This document shows positions 1 to 9,481 of a DNA stretch of 64,000 nucleotides, piece by piece. How positions within the stretch are numbered: the stretch's first letter is position 1; each line of letters opens with the position of its first letter. The stretch covers positions 302,967,203 through 303,031,202 of the forward strand of contig NC_133650.1 in the NCBI RefSeq assembly GCF_009905375.1, given 5' to 3'. The notes beneath the pieces were generated by a model. The model was not told where the DNA came from. It made no database searches and saw only the letters and a list, made by a program, of their open reading frames with translations. This DNA is from Apium graveolens. Taxonomy: Eukaryota > Streptophyta > Magnoliopsida > Apiales > Apiaceae. Both the position numbers and the translations under genes were made by a program.

Positions 1-170
1 TGGATAGTCCATGGATCTATGCAAATTTGTATATAAATTAGTATGTTTAGGAATATGGGTCGACCCACTGGTCAAATTTCAAATATATGGGTCAAAATAA
101 TTACAAAAATGTCATTCTTAGTACAAATTTTTGGGTCTCTTCACTAGTGCTCATTAACATATATTAGATT
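1..170 (+). repeat. Dispersed repeat, copy A (cut by window edge)
   Basis: The first ~170 bases reappear as a reverse complement at 56795-56952 with roughly 90% identity by eye. Both copies share an internal GGGTCGACCCA box and the end ATAGTCCAYGGATCTATGC. A weaker partial match to the same end lies at about 16640-16702. This is a repeat family with at least three members here. No transposon class can be assigned because no terminal repeat or TSD is resolved and the left side is cut off. Confidence 0.75.
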
Positions 171-1223
171 TTCTTTTCTCATTTCAACTTTGCAAAGTAA
201 AAACTATTGTAAATTGTATTCTTAAATTTTATTATATCTTTGGTTAGCAACGTATTGTTATAATTAAAAATTTATGCATTCGTGTATAAATAATATGAGC
301 CTTTGGGATTTTCTACTTATAATGGCGCAAAGACCGTTTGGGACGGTAAAGATCCTAGACCAATTCCAAGAGTGTCCTTGTAATTGTCTTTTAAATATTA
401 TAAATATTTAAATGCCCTATTATTATAATAATAATATATTGGAAATGTAATATTGGAGTGAAGAGAAATGAAGGGTGGAAAATAATATAACAATATTTTT
501 TTATTATTAAAAGTGAAACAGAGTTTCACAAAATTAGCCTAAAAAATAGGGCATTTGAAATGTGTCATAATATTTTAAGGCACATTTACACATTATTGGA
601 GCTATGTTTTTTGTCCATTACCCTAAATTTTAATTTAGGACACCATATAAGTCATTTTTTGGACTTGTGAGCCTTAGCATAAGATCCGGTCAGAGGCGTG
701 GACATAAGAGAATTATGCTCTGAAACTATAGTGAATTGTTTTCGGTAATTCGCTATAATTTATAAAATAAAACTTAATTCATTATTTCTCCTTAAAGATC
801 TTTGTATAGGCCGCATATCATAAATATTCATTATTTCTCTCCAAATCGGAGAATAATTATTGAAAATACAGAATAAAATAATATAGGAAATAACTAAATA
901 GTACGAGGTTAACTGTTAAAACTATCGACGTAAGAATACAGACGTCACGAATTGGATTACCAGGTTTGCTATCTCTCTTCTCATCTTCTTTGGCTAGGTC
1001 CTTGCGGTAACACATACACTTTTGGTCGCAAAATGAACTACGAGCTTCAAATTTTGTAGAGACAGTACTCTTTACACTAACTAAATATACCTCTTTTACA
1101 GAGAGACATATATACTACGTTTTGATTTAAGTCACCTTGCTTCATTTTCAGGCAACTGAGCGAGTGTTTTCATGCCTATATTTCTTGAATTATGAATATG
1201 CTGAATGTGAGACAAGTTCGCTG

Positions 1224-2030
1224 CATTTTCGTCCAGGGCCACCTGACCAATGTTTTCATATCTTTGTATCATCAATCATGAATACGTGGGACCACGGGGC
1301 TAGTACTAAGAAATTCACTTTTATATCCATGTCCTACGTAAAATTATTAGAAAGCCGGGCCGGGCTAGGGCTAGTGCTAAGAAATTCACTTTCATATCTA
1401 TGTCCTACATAACATTATTACGAAAACTGGTTGTATTTTTTAACGAGTGATTTCACAACTATGTTTCATGAATCATGAATACGTAGAAATGTAGAAAGTT
1501 GGCTGCATTTTAACTCCCATATTTTCAATAATAATTTATTAATATATATTGTGTACGAAAGTATAAATGATCAACACATTTTTACAAACTAGGAAGTTAA
1601 AAATTCGGGTTGCCTCAGTTCTAACCATTTTATTCTAAGTTCTCTCTTCACATTGGAAACTCGGAATATTTTTTTTGCAAAATAAACTACGAGATCGGAG
1701 ATACAAATGTACACTTTTTACACGAAGTAAATATGTCTCGTGCACAGAAAATTATATGTGAAAGAAAATCACTTATCAAATGTACTGGTTCACATTGTCG
1801 TCGAAAGTTTTGTTGTAATAGAATCGCGTGTGTCCAGGCCACTGGGCGTGTGGGCCAGTGTATTCGTATTTATCATGAATGGGAAGAAGTGAGAAAGTTC
1901 TCTGCATTTTCGTCCAGGGGTACTGGCTGGTGCCATTTTCAGATCAATGTCCTACATGTCATTGAAACAGATGAATACAAGAACATAGAAAAGTAGTAAA
2001 CACCACGCGTTTTCGTCCAGGGTTACTGGG
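1224..2030 (+). repeat. Scattered CGTCCAGGG-type motif upstream of the TNL gene
   Basis: A motif of the form GCATTTTCGTCCAGGG followed by YACTGG-like bases occurs near 1224, 1903 and 2008, with a shorter version near 1830. Neighbouring text such as an ATCATGAATACG-like box is also partly repeated. This looks like a decayed tandem repeat in the promoter-proximal region. No function can be assigned. Confidence 0.6.
1298..1420 (+). repeat. Two-copy tandem repeat, ~69 bp period
   Basis: The block starting GGCTAGTACTAAGAAATTC near 1298 is repeated from about 1368 with a few substitutions. Both copies run on through a shared ATGTCCTACRTAA segment. Confidence 0.75.
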
Positions 2031-2045
2031 CCAAACAAAGAAACG

Positions 2046-2051
2046 TTGACT
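2046..2051 (+). promoter_or_regulatory. W-box (TTGACT)
   Basis: TTGACT, followed at once by another TGAC core, lies just upstream of the first possible ATG (2059) and about 150 bases before the more likely one (2203). TTGAC(C/T) is the known binding core of WRKY factors that regulate plant defence genes. A single hexamer is weak evidence. Confidence 0.35.
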
Positions 2052-2202
2052 GACTTCAATGTTGCACAAATTTATAACTACAGTCCTGCTTTTACTCACA
2101 ACCATTCCTTCTTGCATAGCAACAACTAGTATTCTTAAGATAACCGCCTCTTCTTCTTTAGAACATCTTTGCTATTTCTCGATTTCTAGCTATTTTCCTT
2201 AC

Positions 2203-2717
2203 ATGGCTTCTACTAGTAGTCTTGAAATTACTGCCCCTTCTTCTTCATCATCATCTCCACCAAAGGCCTGGGATGTGTTCTTGAGCTTTTGCGGTGATGA
2301 CACCCGCAAAAACTTTACTTCACATCTTTACGCTGCTTTGGATCAAGCTGGAATTGTAACCTTCCGAGACGATCCTGCTATTAAAAAGGGCCAAGAAATT
2401 TCATCCGGGCTGCTTGATGCAATCAGAGATTCAAAGATGTTTGTCCTCATTATTTCCGAGAACTATGCTCGTTCCCCGTGGTGCCTTAAAGAGCTCGTTG
2501 ATATCCTTAGTTGCAAGAAAACTGAGAATCAGGTTATTCCCATTTTTTACAACGTTCATCCATCAGATGTCCGTAACCAAAACGGGAGTTTTGGAGACGC
2601 ACTTGATTATCATTATCGGAACAAGCGTTACTCTACTGAGATGATAGACGAGTGGAAATCAGCTCTTGCTCAAATCGCGGCGCTATCAGGATACCATCTT
2701 AAAAAAGAAGCTAAAGA
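2203..2717 (+). pseudogene. TNL exon 1: TIR domain
   Basis: The exon runs from the preferred ATG to a GTATGT donor at 2718. After a Ser-rich leader comes AWDVFLSF, the start of the TIR fold. The usual Arg before Gly-Glu-Asp is Cys here and the Glu is Asp (FCGDDTRK). The BB-loop region FRDDPAIKKGQEI and the SPWCLKEL motif are present. The Glu of SPWCLKEL, codon 2491-2493, residue 97 from ATG 2203, is the catalytic NADase Glu of the family. The exon ends in phase 2 and joins exon 2 cleanly. If intron 1 is retained, the frame continues to a stop at 2749-2751 and gives a TIR-only protein of 182 residues (230 from ATG 2059). Confidence 0.92.
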
Positions 2718-2812
2718 GTATGTCATTTTATCTTATTCTTCCACATATTAGAATAATAATGTATCTTGACATTACTATATGACTATAAGTCTGTATTTTG
2801 TATTACAAACAG

Positions 2813-3947
2813 AAATGAATCAGAAATTATTCAGAGCATTGTAGAAAACATCACACGAAAAGTATCTACAAAGGTCGTACACGTTGGAGAAGAACTATTT
2901 GGGATAGATTCTACAAAGGCCGTACACGTTGGAGAAGAACTATTTGGGATAGATTCTGCTGTAGAAGAAATATATCAGAAGCTGCAGATGGAATCAAATG
3001 ATGTACGTGCCATTGGGATCTGTGGGATGGGCGGAATTGGCAAAACTACTACTGCCAAAGCTTTCTATAACAAATATCATCCCAATTTTGATAGTTGCTG
3101 CTTTATTGAAAATGTCAAACAATATTCACAGGGAGGTAGTCCTCTACTTCCCTTAATTGAGAAACTATTGACTGTGCTTCTCGAACTCAAGGATGATAAG
3201 GTCAACATCAGATGTTGACAGAGGAATTAGACAATTGAAACAAATCCTCCGTTTCAAGAAAACACTCATAGTTCTCGATGATTTGGACCAATCAAGCTAC
3301 TCAGAATTTCTATCAAAGCACTGCAATTTGTTTTCAGTAGGAAGTAGAATTGTTATTACGTCAAGAAATGTACACCTGCTAAATCAGTTAAAAATTGATT
3401 TAAAACATGTAGAGCTATACATGGTGAATGAATTGGGACAAGATGATTCTTTGAAGCTATTTAATTATTACGCTTTCGGAGAAGTAACACCGCCCGCCCG
3501 TTTAAGAGAGCTCTCAGTTGGCTTTGTAACTTATGCCGGAGGTCTTCCGCTAGCTTTGAAAGTGTTGGGTTCTTCTTTGCGAGGTAGAACTCAGGATAAG
3601 GTATTCTGGAAAGCCAAACTTGAGGAAGTTAATAAAAATCCAGAGAACAAGATAATGGAAATTCTTCAACTGAGCTACAAGGAGTTGGATGAGAATGCAA
3701 AATATTTCGGGATATTGCATTCTTCTTTGTTGGAAAGTTCAAATATGAGGCTGATATCGTATTTATATCTTGTGATTACTCTCCAACAGTTGGTATACTG
3801 GAACTATTGGAAAGATGTCCACTTACGATTGATAGATCCGGTGTACTTGGGATGCATGATCTTATACAAGATATGGGAAGAGAAGTTTCAAAGGGCAAAC
3901 ACTTATTCTTGCAAGAAAATGCTGGGGAGTATATGCAGAATTGGAAG
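2813..3947 (+). pseudogene. TNL exon 2: NB-ARC domain with two frameshifts
   Basis: The exon starts after an acceptor AG at 2811-2812 and ends at a GTAACT donor at 3948. In order it shows the P-loop GMGGIGKTT (3024-3050), kinase-2 LIVLDDLD (about 3265-3288), RNBS-B GSRIVITSR (from about 3340), GLPL in GGLPLAL (from 3538) and the MHD triad (3852-3860). These are the nucleotide-binding and switch motifs of the STAND family, and all are intact in themselves. They lie in different frames. A net one-base gain near 3207-3214 runs the first frame into TGA at 3216-3218. A net one-base loss near 3703-3707 restores the original frame for the MHD region. A 45 bp tandem duplication precedes the P-loop. 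Confidence 0.9.
2865..2954 (+). repeat. 45 bp in-frame tandem duplication in the TNL linker
   Basis: Two 45 bp copies (2865-2909 and 2910-2954), differing by one base, each encode STKxVHVGEELFGID. This is the segment just before the NB-ARC domain, where TNLs normally carry a single (L)VGIDS motif. The duplication keeps the frame and adds 15 residues between TIR and NB-ARC. Confidence 0.95.
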
Positions 3948-4177
3948 GTAACTTAAACCCATATAAATTTGTAAAATATGAGTAATCCTAATTCAATGGA
4001 ATTGATATCGGAAGGAGATTAGTAGCTTTAAGTCTATAAAATTAATAAACTATCATCAAATTAAAAAGTTATGAATTAATTTTAATTTTTTTGAAAAGAC
4101 TGAATTGTGATTAAATGAACATTTTTGTCCGTGTAAAGACAAACTATACTTATCCTACCTATTTTTTGTGTTTGCAC

Positions 4178-4448
4178 GATATTGAAGGTCTCGTCTTAGA
4201 TCTAACTCAATCAACTGAAAAACACATCAATTCCCAAATATTTGAGAAGCTACCCAAAATTAAGATTACTCGAAATACGTAATGTTGACGGCATTAAAGG
4301 GTATTTTAAAAATTCATTTCAAGAATTAAGGTGTATCTATTGGAATTATTGTACGTGGACACGGTTGCCTCGGAGTTTTCGACCACAAAAGTTGGTCTCT
4401 ATGAATATGCAACACGGCAATTTCAAGACGTTATGGGATGATGCAACG
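4178..4448 (+). pseudogene. TNL exon 3: first LRR segment, frameshifted, acceptor lost
   Basis: Translation from 4178 reads DIEGLVLDLT, the conserved start of this exon in TNLs, in phase with exon 2. A T-rich tract precedes it, but the two bases at the expected acceptor are AC, not AG. The next AG (4186-4187) would put a TAG in frame. A one-base shift near 4250-4258 moves the reading into another frame, which continues as PKLRLLEIRNVDGIKGYF and ends LWDDAT before a GTATGA donor at 4449. Confidence 0.8.
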
Positions 4449-4691
4449 GTATGAATTAGAATTTATTCACTACTTTTATAAAAATAGAATTTATACATAT
4501 TTTGTTCATTTAATATTGAAATAATAATATATATATATTGTTTTTTATTTATCCCAAAATATAAAATATAGAGTAATATGTAAAAATTTGTTACTAAGAA
4601 CTAGCAAATTTGATTATTTCTTTACTAAAATAATCTTAAAGGGAATGTAACTGTGTATTAAATTTTTTGTCTTTTGTATTCTTTTGAATAG

Positions 4692-6029
4692 CCCTTCACG
4701 AGCCTGAAGATGATAAATGTTCAATACTCAGTGAACTTGAAAACAACTCCCAACTTCGGAAATTCAAGATCTATTGAGTGGTTATACTTTCGTGGTTGTG
4801 AGAGCTTGCAAGAAGTCCACCCATCAGTTAGAGAGTTAACTGGTTTGCGTATGTTGAATATGAACCAATGCAGCCCTGTGAAATTTTTGGCTGAATCACT
4901 GGGTCAGTCAAGTGAACTGCGCCATTTGGATTTAGGTTTCTGTATCAATGTAAGACAATTGCATAAGGAATTGGGTGGAATGAAATGGTTAAAGGCGATT
5001 GATGCAAGTTACACTGCAATTGAGAAACTGCCAGATTCAATTACCCAACTCAAGGAATTGTATTTTTTGAATTTGGTGGGTTGCGAGAAGCTTGGAAAGC
5101 TGCCGGAGCAGATTGGGAATATGGAAGGCTTAAGGACATTCCGTGCAAGTAGTACTGCAATTGAACAACTTCCAGATTCGTTTGCAGGCCTCATTAATAT
5201 GGAGATACTGGATTTGAGTGGCTGCAAAAATCTAAGATATCTTCCAAATAGCCTATGGAAGCTCAAGTCGCTTCAAGTACTAGATCTCAATATGTGTTTA
5301 AAGCTGAAGCAATTGCCTCATAAATTGGAGAAGATGCAATTTTTAGAAGAGCTGTATGCAGCCAGAACAGCCATCGAAGAAGTACTAGATACAATAGGAC
5401 TACTGAGTAGGTTAAGAATATTGGAGGTGTCTCGCTGCAACAAGCTTAAAAATCTGCCAGATAGTGTATGGAATCTTCCATCACTTATTCAATTAAATAT
5501 TTTCCAAGAGGACATCGGTATAATTAATCTGCCTGCTACAGTGAACAATACAAAGTTGGTAACTTTGTGTCTGAAGTGTGATGTAAGAGCATGGCTGCCT
5601 GTGATTTCAAGTTTCTCTTGTTTGAAAGTTTTAATTCTTACTGCTGGGGCTGAGAGTTTTTCTATAACCGAACCGTCCGAACCATTGAGTCTCTCTATGC
5701 TTCACAACCTAGAGTTTCTAGCATTGAATGACTGTACAAATTTATGGCCATCACTTCCGAATCTTCCTCCTAATATATCAGCCTTATACCTAGGTCACAA
5801 TGAAATGCTAGTACATCTACCCAATTTATCAAGCTTGAAAAAGTTGAAGAAGTTGGCGATAGAGAGTTTCAACCGCGTTTCATCATTTCCTCCTCATCTT
5901 CAAGTACTTCAAGTTTATGACTGCATAAGCCTACCACATCTATCAGACTTGTCAATGCCGAGGGAATTGAGGGATTTGAATTTTGGTATGTTTAACATGC
6001 GGAAACCAGTTGGTTCGAGTTTCCTTCAG
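4692..6029 (+). pseudogene. TNL exon 4: main leucine-rich repeat array
   Basis: A continuous frame of 446 codons lies between an acceptor AG at 4690-4691 and a donor GT at 6030. It carries tandem plant LRRs of the form LxxLxxLxLxxCxxLxxLP, clearest between about 4880 and 5480 (for example LPDSITQLKELYFLNLVGC and SLWKLKSLQVLDLN), and ends with less regular repeats. In TNLs this horseshoe provides effector recognition. Unlike exons 2 and 3, this exon has no frameshift or stop. Confidence 0.93.
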
Positions 6030-6107
6030 GTTGGTTTCTGTCTGAACTCCCTCCTTTTATACAGAATCACACTTTTATAAATATAACTTCGATTATTTAT
6101 GCTGCAG

Positions 6108-6620
6108 GTATTAGGTTTAAGAAAACAGTTCCCCCGTTCCGATAAAGTTAAGCTACCTAAGATTGCAGAATGGATCAGCTATAAAAGCACTGGGCGTTCA
6201 GTCTGTTTTGATATCCCTACAATGCCAGCTGATAACTTCTTAGGTCTTGCTCTCTCGGTTCTTTTTAGGAGCGAAACCGGTAAATTTGGTTTTAGCATAA
6301 AAGCTGTTGTTACCAATAAAACAAATGGAACAACAAGGTCCTGTCTGATTCCTGTATATAAAAACATTCGAGATGTTGATGTATGTTATGTGGCAAAATG
6401 CATAAGAGGAGATGAAATCTCAGTTCGAAGTGGAGATCGAATTCAGATTGTACTACAAAGGCAAACATATAGTCATGATGAACTCAAAGAATTTATTAGG
6501 GAAGGAGTGAAGGTAGAGCTGTTGGGTGCCCATGTGATACAAAGAACATTCTCCACCCCTGATTTTCCCTCTGCTCTCAACAACTTGACAAAACTTTCCC
6601 CAGATTTTCTAAGAAGCTGA
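6108..6620 (+). pseudogene. TNL exon 5: C-terminal jelly-roll (C-JID) domain
   Basis: The exon begins after TGCAG at 6103-6107 and ends at TGA 6618-6620 (170 codons). The reading PKIAEWISYKSTGRSVCFDIP followed by a beta-rich stretch is the post-LRR C-JID domain, which in solved TNL resistosomes contacts the effector and is needed for recognition. The domain is intact. The protein usually ends within a few dozen residues of this domain, so the gene's 3' end is complete. Confidence 0.88.
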
Positions 6621-6726
6621 TAAATTGACAGTTTGCCTCTATCTTTCTGGGCTTTTATGTGGAGTTTTGTGGATAATGTGGATTATATATCACTTAATTC
6701 TATCTTAAATTTAGTTATGTAATAAA

Positions 6727-6910
6727 CAAAATGCTTGGTGTACATAATGGTATAATGGTGTACCAAATTTTGTACATAATAACAGCAGTGTGTTTTAATT
6801 GGAATGCCCCTGCATTTACATTAACAAAACCTATTAAAACACCCCACATCAAATGCCATGTCATTATATACAAATATTTTATACAAAATTCTCTACACCT
6901 AGCACTACTC
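6727..6910. mobile_element. Mutator-type MITE
   Basis: A 184 bp segment is flanked by a perfect 10 bp direct repeat ATGTAATAAA (6717-6726 and 6911-6920). Its ends are imperfect inverted repeats built on TGCTTGGTGTA (left) and TACACCTAGCA (right). A TSD of 9-10 bp points to the Mutator superfamily. It is non-coding and lies about 100 bases past the TNL stop codon. Confidence 0.75.
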
Positions 6911-6920
6911 ATGTAATAAA

Positions 6921-7422
6921 TTCCTCATATACAAATTAGAGTATTTCCAACCACATAGAAGCTAAAAATCATTAATACATATTATAAATAGAAAATATAG
7001 AGCTTATGTATAGTCAACCTTTTAATGTTGTATATTTGTTGAACCATTCATACCTGTAAAAAATACCTAAAAAAAATATAATCATTTATTACCATTTTAA
7101 AGTAATATATTCAATTTATAACAACATAAAATTTTAATAATATATTATTTTTAAAATATAACTAACCAATAATAGTCAATACCATCGAAGTACAATGACT
7201 TAGAATTTCAACAAATTTTACAAATTATCCTACAAGTTCAATTTAGCCAATCAATTATAGCTAAAATCATCGGAGATGCTCTTATTCTTTGTGCCCTTTT
7301 CATATATTTCTCATCTGATTTCAACTTTACAAAATACAAACTATAGTATATTGTATCTTTAAATATTTTTATACACTTCGCATCTTATATGTTATGAATC
7401 GATGATTCCAGCACTAATAACC
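6921..7422. other. AT-rich intergenic DNA
   Basis: No gene or clear element is seen. The part at 7295-7370 resembles 172-235 on the other side of the TNL gene. Confidence 0.55.
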
Positions 7423-9481
7423 TCTATTATTAATCAGCGAAATCTGTTTTTAAGTGATACTTTGGTTTTACTTAATTTTTAGTACCACCACTTTTTTGTT
7501 TTACTTTTTATGATTCATGTTATAACTTTATATTATTTTTATCCTTTTGATTCCTATATGACTTATAATTTTATATATATTATTTTTACCCATTTTTATT
7601 TATTAATAGAGAAACCTCTTTTTTGAGTGTTACTTTGGTTTCATTTATTTTTGCTACCACCACCTTTTGATTTCACTTTTTATGATTAATATTATAACTC
7701 TAATTATATTATTTTTATATTTCTATATGACTTATAATTTTATATATATATATATATATTATTTTTACCCGTTTTTCTTTATTAATAAACTTTTTAGGTG
7801 TTACTTTAGTTTCACTTATTTTTTTGGTTATACCATTTTGGTTTCACCTTTTATGATTCATGTTATAACTCTAAGTGTATTATTTTTATTTTTTTAATTC
7901 CTTTATGACTTATCATTCTATATATCATTTTTCTTTATTAATAAACTTTTTAAGTGATATTTTGATTTTACTTATTTTTTGTTACCACCATCTTTTGGTT
8001 TTAATTTTTAAGATTCATGTTATAACTCTATGTGCATTATTTTTATCTTTTTTGATTCATATATGACTTATAATTATATATGTATTATTTTTACCCGTTT
8101 TTCTTTATTAATAAATGAAACCTATTTTTAAGTGACACTTTGATTTCACTTATTTTTTAGTTCCACCACCTTTTGGTTTCACATTTTATGATTCATGTTA
8201 TAATTTTAAGTGTATTATTTTTATTCTTTTTAATTCCTATACAACATATTATTCTATATTTCTATACGTTATTTTTACTCATTTTTTAAATTTTTGTAGC
8301 CATGCTTTCTTATTATTTTTATAGGTTTGAATCCTATTTTTATTGTATTTTAAAATAAATAAGTTCATAAATTGGCCCAACTAAATAAGTTCCGAAAAAT
8401 ATAAATCACGACCAAGTAAATATGCCATGTATTTAATTGGAATTTTTTAATTTAGAATTTTTTAATTTGTTGATGGAATTCCATTTTAATAAAATGATAT
8501 TAATATTATAAAAATTGTGTTTTGGTTTCACCACTAGAAAATAATAAAATTGTTCGAACCGTAATATGATTGAAATTCTATGCATAGAACTCAAAATTAT
8601 TTCTTGATAGGGTACTTGATTTCATCTTACAAACGCCGTATTTTATTTTCATGCCTATATTTTTTTTCATTTAGAGTTTTATGTTAGTTTTTAACAAAAT
8701 ATAGATTGAAATCATATTATAATTACGATATTTTTATTTTTCATATTTTTTTTATTTTTTATTAAAATAATAAAATGGAATCCTTTATACATTGTTATTA
8801 TTAATTAATAAGGAAGCCCTCTTTTAACGGATACTTTGGTTTCACCTCTTTTCGGTTTTAAGAACTTTTGGTTTCATCCCTTTTTAAATCTTATTATAGC
8901 TATAAATATATAATTTTTATTCTTTTTTTATTCCTATATGACTTATAATTTTATATGTAATGTTTTACCTTTTTTTGATTCTTATATACAACATATTTAT
9001 ATTGTTTTTATATAAACTAAATAGTATATATATTGTAATTTCCAGATTCATACCTATAAAATTATATTTTAGCACCAAATGCAAATTTATACATATATAA
9101 TGAATATTTTATTAGAAAAAATTATGCAAACACAAACTATATAAAAACACAAATTCAACTAACAAAAAGAAATTTAATATTCAATTACTTAATAATGTTG
9201 GATTAATTTTTTGATAAATTATTCGTCAGTCGTCGTGTTGCTCATTACTTGACTAAAGTTTTGTTGTAAAATATTAGTTATGTATTTTGAACAACAGATA
9301 CATAATAACGTTGAGTTTGTTGTTCTAATAAGATTTGAGTTAATGAACAATACATATAATTTTAAAAGAAAAATTGCAATAATCGTACAATTTTAATTAT
9401 AATTTAAAATAAATTTCTATAATTATTATTTAATATTAATATTTTGATCTCGACCCGTGCCAAGCACGGGTTATTAACTAG
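7423..9481 (+). mobile_element. Helitron-like element, 3' end clear, 5' end uncertain
   Basis: The 3' end shows a short hairpin, CCCGTGC with GCACGGG (9454-9470), then TTATTAA and CTAG (9478-9481) followed by T. A hairpin just before a CTRR end is the known mark of plant Helitrons. The body is AT-rich, non-coding and full of degenerate tandem repeats, common in non-autonomous Helitrons. The 5' end is set at TCTATTATTAAT (7423) only because the repeat array starts there. The base before it is C, not the expected A, so this boundary is a guess. Confidence 0.5.
7440..8300 (+). repeat. Degenerate tandem array, ~165-175 bp period
   Basis: About five units begin near 7440, 7610, 7785, 7945 and 8115, each with a box like AAACCTCTTTTTAAGTGATAC, then ACCACCACCTTTTGGTTTC, then TTATGATTCATGTTATAACT, then TTTTTACCCGTTTTTCTTTA. 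A further diverged unit lies at about 8810-8960. Open frames inside are low-complexity and not genes. Confidence 0.8.

Larger units (their letters stand above)
171..2058. other. Non-coding upstream region of the TNL gene
   Basis: AT-rich DNA without a credible gene. It holds degenerate repeats described separately. A stretch at about 172-235 resembles 7295-7370 beyond the TNL gene, so the gene is flanked by related AT-rich DNA. Short open frames here (for example 1137-1412 and 1733-1996) match no family I recognise and overlap the repeats. Confidence 0.6.
2059..6620 (+). pseudogene. TIR-NBS-LRR (TNL) disease-resistance gene, broken
   Basis: TNL proteins are intracellular immune receptors: the LRR and C-terminal domain sense a pathogen effector, NB-ARC exchanges nucleotide, and the assembled TIR domains act as NADases that signal through EDS1. 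Five exons can be read: TIR (to 2717), NB-ARC (2813-3947), first LRR (from ~4178 to 4448), main LRR (4692-6029) and C-JID (6108-6620). This is the usual TNL layout and would give about 1250 residues from ATG 2203. Three one-base frameshifts (near 3210, 3705 and 4255) and an AC where the intron 2 acceptor AG is expected mean no full-length protein can be made as written. The ATG at 2203 is preferred: its Met-Ala-Ser-Thr start and Ser/Pro linker before the TIR are typical. The earlier ATG at 2059 adds 48 residues that look like a decayed copy of the same start. Assembly error is the main alternative to true pseudogenisation. Confidence 0.92.

Noticed and set aside
1137..1996. Small genes upstream of the TNL
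   Set aside because: The frames at 1137-1412 and 1733-1996 lie over repeated motifs, have no domain, and carry no splice or promoter context.
2059..2202. Signal peptide on the TNL protein (hydrophobic start MLHKFITTVLLLL)
   Set aside because: TNLs act inside the cell. The ATG at 2203 gives a typical start, and the upstream segment looks like a decayed duplicate of that start.
7667..8066. Membrane protein genes (Phe/Ile/Tyr-rich frames)
   Set aside because: They arise from T-rich tandem repeats and change between units.
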